DNA from: Phytophthora hibernalis
Taxonomy: Eukaryota; Oomycota; Peronosporomycetes; Peronosporales; Peronosporaceae
Length of the DNA: 64,000 nucleotides
Direction: 5' to 3'
Assembly (NCBI GenBank): GCA_012656075.1
Contig: JAAKBF010000341.1
Span: 1-64,000, forward strand
The notes beneath the pieces are model-generated. The model worked only from the letters and a program-made list of their open reading frames with translations. It did no database searches and was not told where the DNA came from. Numbering within the stretch: position 1 is the stretch's first letter; every line of letters starts with the position of its first letter. A program made the position numbers and the translations under genes. Of this stretch, positions 22,131 through 33,102 are shown piece after piece.

Positions 22131-22863
22131 AACTCTGGAGCTATTTTGATTTTGTTCCAAGATGATCGTCCAGATACCATTTTTGAAATGTAGTTCTCGG
22201 AGCATCCGCTCTGGACTAAGAATCATACAAAAGCAACATGTCGCGTATTAGCGCCTTGGAGCAACAGGGGCCTTCGATAACTAGCTTTTGGATAAAGGGT
22301 TATAAAAAAGTTACGGTTTACCGTTACCGTCGGCTTAATAGTTCGAGAAACAACCTGAGTATCTTCCACTTTGAAACCAAAATACACTTTCGCCATCCGT
22401 CTAATGCCCACCACAGCTTTTTAACTCACTCTTCCCATGTTTACAACATTTTGCTAGCAAGCTACGCCTCAGGGGTCCAACAGAGCGAGTTAAGACATCC
22501 TGTTCGACAAGACTATTTCGGCGAGGCTTCAGTCCGCTGAAAAGCCTTGACCTGCAGAAAAATGATGCAGATACGTGTTTACATGTTAGTTAAAGCAATT
22601 CACTTCACCACTTTCAGAGCTCGCTAGCGCACAGCCTTGCCAAAAATGTATGCCAACCATTTTGGAGTTGTGCACCAGATTATGTAGTGGCGACTTGGCG
22701 CTAACGTTAAACGATATAACAGCAGGTTTAGGATACTGTGGTTACAGGCCTTCGCTTCAGCAAAAAATCTGCAGTGAGGAAGGCAACAACAATTAGCATT
22801 ACGTATACCCGTACCCATCAAAGGCCTCTCCATACAAACACCAAGTGAACCAATCCCCTTCTG
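22131..22863. other. Intergenic, no gene recognised
   Basis: An open frame of 100 codons at 22,238-22,540 has no recognised content. Nothing else is supported. Confidence 0.35.
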
Positions 22864-22885
22864 TCATTTCCGTCGTCCAATTTCC
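22864..22885 (+). promoter_or_regulatory. Inr + FPR core promoter of the mitochondrial carrier gene
   Basis: TCATTTCC at 22864-22871 is followed by CAATTTCC at 22878-22885, a strong match to the oomycete initiator and flanking promoter region. It implies a 5' UTR of about 147 bases before the ATG at 23012. Confidence 0.65.
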
Positions 22886-23011
22886 AAAACCGGGTCCTCT
22901 ATCATACAAACTCCCGTATAATCCCCACATTCGTCAACCAATCCCCAATCTCTGTCAAATCTATTCCTCCGTTTCAACCCCACACAGTCTAACTGCAAAT
23001 AGCGACTGGGC

Positions 23012-24806
23012 ATGGCGGGCTCCTCCACTGAGGCCTCGGAGGCGGCCCGCAACAGCGGCGGCAGCTGGCGTACGCGCTGCAGGGCGCTCCAGATGTACAA
23101 CCCGGACTTCGCGCTCACGCCCGAGGTGCTGGAGATCATGCGCGCCTTCTTCGCGGACCTGGGACCGGACGCTCATGGGACCATCACTCACACGGCTCTA
23201 GTGGAGGCAATTGCGCGACTCGACCCGAATGCGGAATCGAGCGTGCGACATGACATCACAGACGAACGAATTGACTTCACCGCCTTTTGTGAACACGTCA
23301 TGCGCTGGAAGGCGCAGAGTCCGCAGACGGTGCAGAGCGTGTACACGTCCTGGGCCTCGCAGATCGCGGCCTTGGACTTCGGCATGAGTGAAGGCGACAG
23401 TCTATTTTTAGACCTGAAGCCCCAGGACGGTCCGACCAATGAGAAGCTCGCGCGCGAGATCCTGCAGCTGCTGCACACCCGGACGGCGCGGAGGTTGCAC
23501 GAAGGTGAACATGTCAAACTGGAGGATTACGAAGCGTCCATTGCAGGATATGGCTTGCACCCAGATGATTCGTTGGAAATGGACGAGGAGAAAAGTATGA
23601 CACAACGTCACGCTGACGCAGCTGATGCCGCCGAGAAGAAAGGGTCCATGTTGACCGTCTCCAGTCCTTTTTAGCCGGGGGCATGGCCGGCATCGTGGCC
23701 AAGTCGGCGTTAGCGCCACTGGACCGCGTCAAGATTTTATTTCAGGTGAACGACAAACATCAGTTTAGCTTCCGGAACGCGGCCAGGATGGCCAGGAACA
23801 TTTACGTGCAGGACGGCTTCCACGCACTGTTTCGTGGCAATATGCTCAACATTTTCCGGGTTATTCCGTACGCGGGGCTACAGCACTCGGGCTTCGACTT
23901 TTCAGGCACAAGTTCCACGCGTACAATTACCGCAAAGCTGAACGAGAGGGCAGCCAAGAGGTCCCGAAACTTAGTAATTTGCAATTGGTGGCGGCGGATC
24001 GCTGGCGGGAGGACTCTCGCTCGTGGTGGCGTACCCGCTGGATATCGTGCGGGCGAGGTACATGGTGCAGATGGGCAAACACCGCTACACCAGCATCTAC
24101 AAAGCCGTCGTGACCATGTACAAGGTGGAAGGCGCGAGGTCGTTTTCAAGAGGACTTGTGCCGTCGTTGTTGGGCACGCTGCCGTACACTGGAATCGGGT
24201 TTTCATTGAACGAGCGGTTCAAGATTTGGGTATGTGCTTCTCTATTTTATTTGTTTTAGTTATCATCTTAACCACAATTTTATGCAATTGTGTTTGTAGA
24301 CACTGGATTTGCAGAGGCGGCGATTGCAAACGAAACACGGGGAGGATGCACCAGAGCCAAGTCTGAACCCGCTAACCAAGTTTGTGTGTTCGTACTTTGC
24401 GGCATGCATCGCTCAAACAAGTAAGCGTGTTTTTATTGGGGGTTGTTTTAGATCGAGAAATCTAACGGGAGTTATTTTGCGCTATTAGGCACATATCCGA
24501 TGGATACCATTAGAAGGCGAATTCAGACAGATGGTTACGTCTCGGGATCTCAAGTAAAATTGCAGTATACAGGTGTTGCTTCCACTGCGCGAATTATTTT
24601 GGCGCGGGAAGGCTGGCGAGGGTTGTTCAAGGGCGTGTCAGTAAATTGGATGCGAGTACGTGTCTGCTTCCTTTTCTTTTGTATGATGGCAGTTTCCTAA
24701 CTTTGAGTACTGTTGTGTGTCTGTGCAGAGCCCTGTATCTACCGGCATCAGTTTAACGACGTACGATATCCTAAAGGAGCTCTTGGGGGTCGAAAAGATA
24801 GAATAA
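23012..24806 (+). pseudogene. Mitochondrial solute carrier with EF-hand-like N-terminus (SCaMC-like), frameshifted
   Basis: The first ~215 residues (23012-23674) hold an EF-hand-like region (DLGPDAHGTITHTALVEAI, then DERIDFTAFCEHVM). The three repeats of a mitochondrial carrier follow: PLDRVKILFQ (about 23,718), YPLDIVRARYMVQ (about 24,030) and YPMDTIRRRIQTD (about 24,495). Each fits the Px[DE]xx[KR] signature. Introns are 24230-24299, 24421-24488 and 24656-24728 (GT-AG), and the stop is at 24804-24806. The layout matches calcium-regulated ATP-Mg/Pi carriers of the inner membrane; the substrate cannot be read from the sequence. Three breaks occur: after a run of five T at 23,667-23,671, where the frame ends in TAG and resumes one base back (FLAGGMAG); near 23,900; and near 23,990. 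Everything else is well conserved, so indel errors are as likely as true decay. Confidence 0.75.
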
Positions 24807-25701
24807 TAAATTCAGCAATTGCCAAGACTTCATTTCGCCGACCAAAAATGCTCAGGTAACAGCCATCTAACTTGCAATCAAAGCCCAGCAAAAGCAACTG
24901 TCTCCATGACTCATTTCGGCCGTCCTGGTAGCGGTATTTGCTGCAGACGGCGATTCGAGTAGGACTGCCGTTGATTTCTTACAGCAAACAGCAAGCACCG
25001 TCATTCTCAGGTGCCTGTAGTTCCACCGGGCAGGCTCCGATAACCATCCCCTCGAGTGATGGTGGCGTCTACATTGTGGCGTGTCCCGAGGATGGTCTCT
25101 ATTGTTGAAGTGGTTATACCAGACGAAGCCATTGCAGCGCTCGAAGTGGGGACGAACGCTACTGCAGGATCAACGAAGATTGCGGGTTCGGCATTATTAT
25201 TTGGCTTGCCGACTGACTGACAATGTTAATGATTGGGTGACTACCGGGTCACGACTCCAACCCATCGTCGTCGGGGCTGGTTTGGTAGCTCCAATACGAC
25301 CGTGACTGTCCTGGTCGTTTCTCGTAGGAAGCCCCTCCTTCAGTTAAGGTAGTCAACTCGCAAGTCGTGGTATAATAGAACCATCAGATCTCAATGTGCT
25401 GCTCCATTTCGTGGCGGTGTTGTCAGTGAGCTACACGGTGCAGTCATCATCAACATCTGACTGACGCAAACCCGACGAACATGACTATTATAGCGTAGCA
25501 TGCAGATCTGAAGGTAACATTCCGGTGGTCATGGTTGTTGCAGTCGTTACGCACGGTGAAAGGTGTGAGTCAGTAACAATTTGTGTAGCGTCATGTCGAG
25601 CTCAGTGGTGTCTACCATTTAATGTTTGCATTGACCGTCTTTCTCAAACAACTGCGTCTCGGCTTGTGGCGTTGCCACTGGCCCAACTACCGGTACAGTA
25701 G
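24807..25701. other. Intergenic, no gene recognised
   Basis: The minus strand has interrupted Thr/Ser-rich reading (25,000-25,650) that could be the decayed low-complexity tail of the minus-strand fragment just beyond it. No intact frame is present. Confidence 0.3.
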
Positions 25702-26217
25702 TCAATAGTCACTACTGACCCAAATATCATAACGTTCCTTGTCTGTCCGAGCGTCGCACACCTTCGCTATCTGATAGAAGAAAGGCAACTGAAAACTTGT
25801 TCGCATGATCAGTGGAGCGACGACAAGTGTAGTCTGACTCTGCATCACAATGGTCACGAGGGTGAATGGCGCGGAGCAGGCTTTTTGCAGCAGGCGACAA
25901 CTCATCGCAGATCTGCCCGTAGGCATTGATGTTGGCCGATTGAAGAGTGTTTGATACGTCCGAATAGCTTCCGAGCACCGTGTAAAGTCCAGTCACAAAG
26001 TCGATCATGGGTTCACAGCAGCACACCTTGCCTTGCTCATCAAACTGAAAAAAAACGCCATCGGTAGCCGCACTATTGAGCTATGCACCAATTTGTCGCG
26101 CACACGAGCGAGGCATATGGGAAGAGCGTACCCAAACTGAAATGTGTCACGTGAACGACCAGCATCGCGCTCACGTGTCCCATCGCCGTGTGTTGTCCTA
26201 AAAGCCCACGGATGCAT
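25702..26217 (-). pseudogene. Unrecognised Cys-containing protein, fragmentary
   Basis: The minus strand encodes FDEQGKVCCCEPMIDFVTGL and QICDELSPAAKSLLRAIHPR in one frame (about 26,044 to 25,790), then changes frame. A good 3' splice site (TTTTTTTTCAG) ends at 26045, and GTACGC at 26131 could begin an 87-base intron. The possible upstream exon does not phase cleanly with either ATG tried. The Cys residues and a possible Thr-rich tail suggest a secreted or cell-surface protein, but I found no signal peptide and no family match. Function unknown. Confidence 0.3.
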
Positions 26218-26868
26218 ACTGAAATCAAGTCTATTTTTGCAACAAACAGGCGGTCAGTGACAGAGGCGGGTGAAAGTAGTCAAAAGCCGTCAAAAACGGC
26301 TAAATTAGCTCTGAAAAACGGAATGTAGCGCTCGATGTATCGATACTCTGGCAAATAAAATAATGTTTATTTTGTAGTGTAGGCATCCAGGAGCACGATG
26401 GCGTCTTTCGTGCTTTCTTATGAACTCTCCCAGTGAAGTTATGGTACAAAAGGGCTAGTGTGGTACAAAAAATATGGGGATTGAGACTCGTGCTTTATCA
26501 TGCCTAGAGCTTGAAGGAGAGCCCCGATCAAAATTAAACAACTATGATCAAATACGCCTCAGTACCAGCAACACAGTGGCTTTTGATTTACTAAAATTAT
26601 GACCCTACGAATTTGGTGACCGATCCCAGCTAAATGTACAATGCTCCAAGAAGGGTGCAGCGCCATCGAAATAAGGCGTTATGCGCATCCACTGCTGGAG
26701 GACACGGCCACGACCAACAAACTCACCATACTTGCTGCCCAGTTATCTTAGTTGGCTCTTGTTCGTGAGCATTCCAGCTGTCAATGTCCGGTTTGATCCA
26801 CGGGGAGGTCCCAAGCTGCTCTCTCGGGACATTGCCACCCTTGAAGGCGATTCCAACTATGAATCACT
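26218..26868. other. Intergenic, no gene recognised
   Basis: No supported gene; a short plus-strand frame at 26,681-27,043 has no recognisable content. Confidence 0.35.
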
Positions 26869-27448
26869 TCATTTCTCTTGCAACTTCTTGGGCAAACTCG
26901 TTCGTAGGCATCTGGCTTCGAATGTGCTGCTTCTCAACGCGAACTCGGTCGCAGATGCTATAGTCTGCCAGAACGGCTTTATCTTCTCGAAGATACGTGT
27001 GGTCGAAACAATGCTGAGAGTCTGTAGTACAGCTGAGACGTGACGAAAGTCTTGAGCCGTGAGACTCTGTCCTTGAATTCCGAAGCGACCGAGTTTATCG
27101 CGGGGTGGATTCTTGCGCAAAACCGAGATCAATCCAACTGTGTGTTAATTCACACTGAATCAGTAAATCGGCTACAGGCATCACCCGAGTAGCCAAGCAA
27201 AATTGTCTACACACATTCTGTCCCTTTGTAATGCTAGCGTTATCGTTTACGCAACGATTGAAACGACGAAGTAAACTTGATGTGTTTGCAAGGTCCCAAG
27301 TGAGTACTTGACACCAGAACGTTGCGCGCGAATGCAACATTTTCGCGTTGCCGATGGCGAAACAAAAGGGATCAAATTCCAACACTTTTGCTTCATCGCA
27401 CCGAGGTTCAAACGTACCGGTATTGTCTCCAGTACCTACAGTGAACAC
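26869..27448 (-). CDS. Hypothetical protein fragment
   Basis: Two minus-strand frames join naturally near 27,110. The first (27,448 to 27,095) includes LANTSSLLRRFNRCVNDNAS and LIQCELTHSWIDLGFAQ. The second (27,132 to 26,869) includes RDKLGRFGIQGQSLTAQDF and HVSAVLQTLSIVSTTRIFEK. Residue composition looks like a real globular protein, but I do not recognise it. No ATG start was found; the longer frame opens with GTG. It lies just downstream of calpain-7 on the same strand. Confidence 0.3.
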
Positions 27449-27583
27449 ACTTCAACATGAGCAGATGCGTACAGTCGAAGCTCGAAGCTCAACTCCTGCG
27501 GCTCAAAGTGGATGGAAGAATAATGTACCATCCCGGAGAATACCATCGCGAGGCTTTCGCCACGACACCACTGGGCGCGCCAC

Positions 27584-30530
27584 TCATGTACACGCCGCGC
27601 GCCGCGTTGCACCTGCAAATGCTAGTTTTGGGTTTGTGGAGAGTAGTAGGTCTCCTTCTGACGTGCTCTCGAACACTGATACGTTAATAGATGAAAGAGT
27701 GACGACGCCTACTTCGGTTGGAGATTCGCCAGGTGATGGATCTACTTCTGGGTCGAGGATTAGCAGTCGAATTAGCATATCGCATTCTTGAGTGACATGC
27801 ACCAAATATTTGGGGTTGAAAGTATAGCAACCATAGTTGGAACACCCTGCAGCTGAGCCAGTTTGCATGTTCCACTTGCCACGCAGCCGAGTGAGTTCCA
27901 TCCCATGGCCTTCGGGCGGTAGTTGTCGATAAGCGATACTGTCGCCTGCAGGTGGATCACTTACAACTCGTAATGTGAACTTTCCCAGAACACCTTGCTC
28001 AAAGGTGGACGGGATCAATACAACATCGTGCAAACCCGAAGCTAGGATTGCTGCGCCTACTTCGATAAAGCAGAATCCTGGGCGGTACTCTCAGAACTAA
28101 GCACCTTCAGCGGTGTATCATCATCTGGAGCACCATTTCCTGCAGCGTGAAGCCCACACACCCTCTCTCGCGTGTGTAAAGCTGCTCGCAAGTTGATCGG
28201 GAAACTAGCCGTTTTGGAATCCTTGGCAAAAAAGCTTCTGTCTCGAGAAACAGGAAGAGCGACCGGCATGGTTTTGCAACTGCAAATGAATCTGAGGATT
28301 GTTCATGAACGTTGAGTAAAATGGGCGACCACCGGCACAGGCGGTGTCCCATACTCCTGGGATCACAATAGAAGTCGGAGGTGTTGTCACAAATTGAGGA
28401 ATAGGCTCACAGGTAAACGGGCGGGTGGAAAATATTGACAGCGTGTAGTCGAGTGCCGCAAATTTCTCGTACTGCGAAGCCACAAGCGTAAAAGACGGCT
28501 CAGAATCATCGGCAAGATCAAATCGAGACTCACGAGGGTGTGAGGATTATTGCTGTACGTCCCTCGTGACACAGCACGGTGGTTGTAGAATACACGTTTC
28601 CCAGGCGCACCACGATACACATGAAGCGTGAGGAACTGCTGGCTTGAATAGTCAGTGTCCCGTTCAATGGTGCTCACGTGTCTCGAAAGAAGAACCCACA
28701 CGGTGCACGATCCAGCCGACGTAGTAGCTCCGTCCTCGCCTGATCTGCTCTTACTGAACGTAAGCGAGTACTGCGGGTTGAAGCCTAGTGTGAGTGAATC
28801 GTTGACAGGACCTAGCTCAACAGGCCAGTGCTCATGGCACACGCCTTTGTACGGGAAGAGCTCGGGATTCCAGTTCATGTATAAACTCTCGAAGTAATGC
28901 TTCACAGAGTCAAAATCGATCCAAAACAAGCCGTCGTCTTGCTGCCCACCTTCTGCCTCACCTTCAGCCACTTCACTAGCATAGAACTTATGTTGGTACG
29001 CGCGCAGCTCTTCACCGATGGCACTGTCCCATCGCGTCTTATCATGGCGTGAATACGGACCCTTCCAGCCCATCTTGCGCCACGGGTTTTTCACTTGAAG
29101 CAAGCGTGTCTTCTTGCCATCGCTAGAAGAGTCAGAATTGCTTTCTGGGCTGGTGAGCTCGTACACGTTAAGCACAGCGTAAACATGCATAGGAACGAGG
29201 CCTATCGCCTTGGCCTCCTGTTTAGAAATATCTCCTGTCGACATTGTAATGATGCAATCTCCATAGTGGAAGGCACTCTTGAGTTGTTCCCAAAGTCGTT
29301 CTTCCTTGCTCGGTGCGTCAACTAGCTCATTGACGGGAACACGTTCCGGAATCCACCCTGTTAGCGCAAACAAGTCGATACCAGAATTTCCACCAGGAAA
29401 GTCGTAGCCTCCGTTCAGTTTCAAGTACGCCTTCTCGATAAGGCTGACCCAGAGTTCGTTTTGCGCGTAGTACAACTCGAGTAGCTGTCCGGACGAGCCG
29501 TTAACCGGTAGCAAGTCGTCAATGACGACCTTGCGAGGCACTCCGTTGGCCCACAATTTGACCACGTACTTACCAAATGGGTTATACACGGGCTGTTTGG
29601 TCTTTGGGTCGGCCGGAAAAATGATGTTCGTGATCAGCCGCTTCTGAAACCTCTGCTCGTACGCTGCCGCAATGCAGAGCGATGCCACAAACGAACAATC
29701 CGTGACGATATCCTGCTTGACCACGAGCGGGTTCACTCCTCCCTGCGCGATCATCACGGGCGCGTGTCCACAACGTGCAGCATAGTCACTCGGTCTCATC
29801 CACGTCGCATCCTTCTTCGTCTGTTTAGCAGAGAGCGCCACGTGTCCGTCCGGGTCGTCAAAGGCTCGGGCAGACTGAACTTCTCCTGTGCGTCAGGTCG
29901 TCGAGCCACGGTACGAACAGGTGGCCGTTGATCTGCGACGACCTGCGCAGCACGTCCAGCTCCTGAGGGGTGTAGGCCGCCCCGGGCTTCTCCTCCCTAA
30001 CCTCTGCAGCTCTTGCGGACGCGTACGTGGGCGTGACCAGCGCCGTCTTGTGCTGAAGCTGCGGCGGCTCGGGCCAATGTAACCCCGCCACATCCTGAGT
30101 CTGAGTCTTCAGCTGCGACACGTAGTCGATGACGTATTCGAGCTGCTCCTTGACGGCCGCTTTGGCCGTCGTCTCGTCCGGCGGCAGTACGTTCAGCGCC
30201 TGCATGTAGCTCTCGGCGGCAGCGATGTACCTGTCTATAACGATATCAGGTTGATCATAGCCTTCAGATTCCCGCGCCGCCGCGTGCTGCTCCATGGCGC
30301 GCGCTAACACGAAGTCGCTCGACTGCTGCAGCGTTTGGACGCGCGTCTGGAGCTCGGCGATCGTGGGATGTAGACGCGCGCTGCGCCGCCGACTCGACGA
30401 CCGCCAGGCGCCGCAGGATGTGCAGCGCCTGCTGGAACAGAGGCACGGCCTGCGACGCCTGGCCCGCGCGCTCCAGGATCTGCGCGCGCTCGGTGGCCGC
30501 CAGCGCCTCCGCGTACTGCCGCTCCGCCAT
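27584..30530 (-). pseudogene. CAPN7: Calpain-7 (PalB-like) cysteine protease, recognisable full length, frameshifted
   Basis: ATG at 30530 starts an N-terminal MIT-type helical region (QYAEALAATERAQILERAG), continued by a second such region in another frame (30,310 to 29,880). MIT domains bind ESCRT-III tails. The protease core at 29,841-28,520 carries the calpain triad: Cys in VTDCSFVASL, His in VPMHVYAVLN and Asn in QVKNPWRKMGW (residues 49, 219 and 252 of that segment). It closely follows calpain-7 (YNPFGKYVVKLWANGVPRKV, SLIEKAYLKLNGGYDFPG, WIPERVPV). Two calpain beta-sandwich (C2-like) regions follow, each with a GxW..Q/A..G.. start (about 28,370 and 27,880) and a GFCFIEVG / IPSTF linker. 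Frames change near 30,360, 29,880, 28,520, 28,270 and 28,060. Catalytic and structural residues are intact, which favours indel errors over a dead gene. Role by family: cytosolic protease acting with ESCRT (pH signalling in fungi). Confidence 0.85.
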
Positions 30531-30679
30531 TTCGAGGAATGATGGTCTTTACAGTTTTGTTTTGTGGTGAACGTAATTCAAGTAAATAGGTGTGGTGTAC
30601 GTAGTATGGTGTGCCCTACACACGTAATTGTGCGGCTGGAGGGCCATTTCCGAGGGTGCAGGACAGAGACAGAGGAATC
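30531..30679. promoter_or_regulatory. Shared divergent promoter region
   Basis: Only 149 bases separate the start codons of calpain-7 (minus) and the next gene (plus). On the minus strand TCATTCC (30536-30542) lies only about 6 bases before the calpain-7 ATG. On the plus strand CCATTTCC (30644-30651) lies about 29 bases before the ATG at 30680. Both fit the oomycete initiator, so the two genes probably share a bidirectional promoter with very short 5' UTRs. Confidence 0.5.
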
Positions 30680-31339
30680 ATGAGCGGCAAGGAGGCGTGG
30701 AAGCCCTTCGTCAAGTTCGAGTACCAGAAGCTGCTGCCTGCGGAGCTGCGTAACAAGGTGAAGACCCCAGGTCGCTCTCTACATCCCTCCGTTTCTAACT
30801 GTTTCTATTTCTATTGACAGCTTCGCAAGATGCTCGTGTTCACGGAGGCTACAGGCACCAAGCAGGTGAACCAGTCGCCCGCCCTGTCGCAGGGATTCCG
30901 CTACCCGTCGCCCGACAAGCAGGCGGAAGGAGTGTTCGTGCCCTCCAGCGACTCCAAGGACAGCGTCTACAACACGAGCTACTACACGCGCGACATCCGC
31001 CGCTTCCCCTACCCGACCGACGTGGGCGTGCACCCGTCCATCCCCGTTCAGAAGCGCGCCGAGCTGCCGGCCGACGCCAAGCGCGGCTCGCCCGGCAACA
31101 AGAACCCGGCCGTGCTGCGCTACGACCCCACGGGCACGCGCTCGGCCATGTCCACGACCCACGAGGCCCGCGACAAGCTCATCCTGCAGCACGCGTCCAC
31201 GCACAACGTGCGCTTCGAGTGGGAGGGCGACGCCGAGCAGGAGATCATCGACGAGATGGAGGCCAAGAACCTGCCGCCCACGCCCGGCCGCCCCTTCGTC
31301 TGGGACCTGCCCGCTCAGAGTCGCGTCATGCGCTGGTAA
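30680..31339 (+). CDS. Small conserved protein, possibly complex I B14.5a (NDUFA7)-like
   Basis: Exons are 30680-30757 and 30821-31339, joined by a 63-base GT-AG intron in phase (26 codons before it). The product is about 198 residues, starts MSGKEAWKPFVKFEYQKLLP and has no obvious signal peptide or membrane helix. The stretch YNTSYYTRDIRRFPYP followed by VHPSIPVQ resembles the NYYCTRD.RR / PPS motif of the accessory complex I subunit NDUFA7. The rest, including RFEWEGDAEQEIIDEMEAKN and the tail SRVMRW, does not help. The similarity is short, so the name is tentative. The frame is intact from start to stop, unlike most neighbours. It shares a divergent promoter region with calpain-7. Confidence 0.7.
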
Positions 31340-31541
31340 ATCAACATGGAAGGAAGGCAGAGTGATGATAAGATGCCCTAATGCACATGAAAATTGACGA
31401 GCTGTCTGGTGAAGTTAAAGGTAGCCATGTCGATCAATCTCCAGAACTTGTTATGTTGCGCTAAAGTTGCTCGTCAGTTGCTTGTCAGTTGCTTCGGGTC
31501 AGTCTGCGAAAGTCAAAGCGAGAAGGAAGAAGCAATCGCCA

Positions 31542-32824
31542 TGCAGTTCACTTTGATGCCAGAGCTGCCGACGCTTCCCGCGCCGAGGTCGTGTCCAAGA
31601 CGGACCAGTCCATCTCGCTGCGCGTGGAGAAGCCGCCGCATGCGGACGGAGAGTCGCAGTACAAGCTGCAGGCGGTCGGGTTTCCTCCACTTTATCTTAT
31701 TTGTTTCCACTATTTTACAATTATTTCTTGATAATTTTACAGAGCCACAGCGAGCACGGCTACGTGTACTACTCGTGGAACGAGTCCGTGCTCTTCACGG
31801 GCAAAATGTTTCCTGTCAAGGGCCTCACACCCAACACGGTACTTTACAGCGCGCTGTCAACCCATTTTAAAATGGGTTTCTTATTTGAAGTTTTTTCTTA
31901 TTCACTAAATGTGTATACACTTGTATACACTGTATACTGGTAGACGTACGTGTTCCGGGTGCGCGTGGTGCACGAGGCTGCGCGACAATGCGGCGAGTGG
32001 TCGCCGCTCACGCCCAATGTGCGCACGTTCACGGAGGAGGAAGATGCCAAGCGCTCAGGTACCGTCTTCGAGCACGCGCTCAAGCTCGAGCGCGAGCAGA
32101 AGAGCCTCCTGCAGGGCCAGATCTGCAAGCTCACGGGCCTGCTGGACGAGCGTAAAGCGGCGCGCGAGCAGGACAAGCAGGTGCAGCAGCACGAGGACAT
32201 GCTGGCCAGCCGCCGCGTCATCGACACGAGACTCGTCAAGCTGCAGCAGGAACTGAGCTCGCAGACGTCGGCGCTGCGGACTATCAGAGTCAGCGCGCTG
32301 CGGACGAGCAGATGATCACCGAGCTACTGAACGAGCAGGAGACGCTGCGAACCGCGCAGAGTCAGCAGCAGGGACAGGTGGAGTACGAGCTGGAGATGCA
32401 GACGCTGCGCGCGCAGCTGGAGAAGAACGAAGAGGCCCTGCAGAAGCACCAAGAGCAGGTGAACTCGAGTCATGAACAGATCGCGAACTATGAAGCCTCG
32501 CTGGAAGACAAGAAGAGCGAGATCGCCCAGAAGGAGGAGGAGGTGGAGAGGATCATGGCCGACTGCAACCGCATGGTGCAGGAGCAAGCGGATCTGGCGC
32601 ACGTGAAGCAGCTGGAGGTGGAAGACGCTCTGCTGGAGGCCAAGACGTCGCTGGAGCAGCAGCTTGACATCAACACGTACCTCCGGGAAGAGGTCTCGCG
32701 GCTGCGTGAGGAGAACCACCACCTGAAGAACCAGATTGAGGAAGTGGACTCGGAGGTTGTTCCCAAACTCGTGCGTCTTGAGGATGAGAACGAGCAACTC
32801 CGCGCGCAGCTGAACCGACGGTAG
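31542..32824 (+). pseudogene. Fibronectin type III domain plus long coiled-coil protein, frameshifted
   Basis: ATG at 31542 starts MQFTLMPELPTLPAP. The frame then changes near 31,585 to EVVSKTDQSISLRVEKPPHA, the first strands of an FN3 domain. Later FN3 strands are HGYVYYSWNES, FPVKGLTPNT and TYVFRVRVVHEAARQCGEWS in exons 31743-31838 and from 31944 (introns end in TTTTACAG and TGGTAG). The exact 5' splice site of the first intron (near 31,678) is uncertain. From about 32,050 to the stop at 32822-32824 the protein is almost all coiled coil rich in Glu, Gln and Leu, with another frame change near 32,275. FN3 plus coiled coil is a scaffold-like layout; no specific role can be assigned. It converges with RRN3 across a 278-base gap. 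Confidence 0.65.
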
Positions 32825-33102
32825 AGCGCTGAAATATGGTGACACCCTACGCCATGACGGCAGGCTTCTTTAGCGCGCTGTGAGCAAGACTGTTTCGATG
32901 CTGGAGATAGTGGCTTGGAGATTGGGTAGCTGTGGCCTTGTTGCTGCAACTTGTTTCGCCTCACTTTACTTATGTATAATCATCGCCCTCGTGCGGCTGA
33001 ATAGCTTATTGCAATCACTGACTTTGCCCTTCCTTCTTGGCATAAACTTAGCTTAACTCGAGCTCTTGCATTCGTACCACGTTCATTAGTTTATTGTTTT
33101 CC

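Noticed and set aside
23655..23690. Programmed -1 frameshift in the carrier gene
   Set aside because: The site is not a canonical XXXYYYZ heptamer in the zero frame, and the same gene has two further breaks without any slippery site.
25702..26217. Elicitin-like secreted protein
   Set aside because: Cys and a possible Thr-rich tail are suggestive, but the six-Cys elicitin spacing is not present and no signal peptide was found.
27348..27791. Plus-strand frame opposite the calpain-7 3' part
   Set aside because: It is the complement of conserved calpain beta-sandwich coding sequence and has no features of its own.
30264..30542. Plus-strand Arg/Leu-rich frame near calpain-7 start
   Set aside because: Shadow of the GC-rich MIT-domain coding strand.
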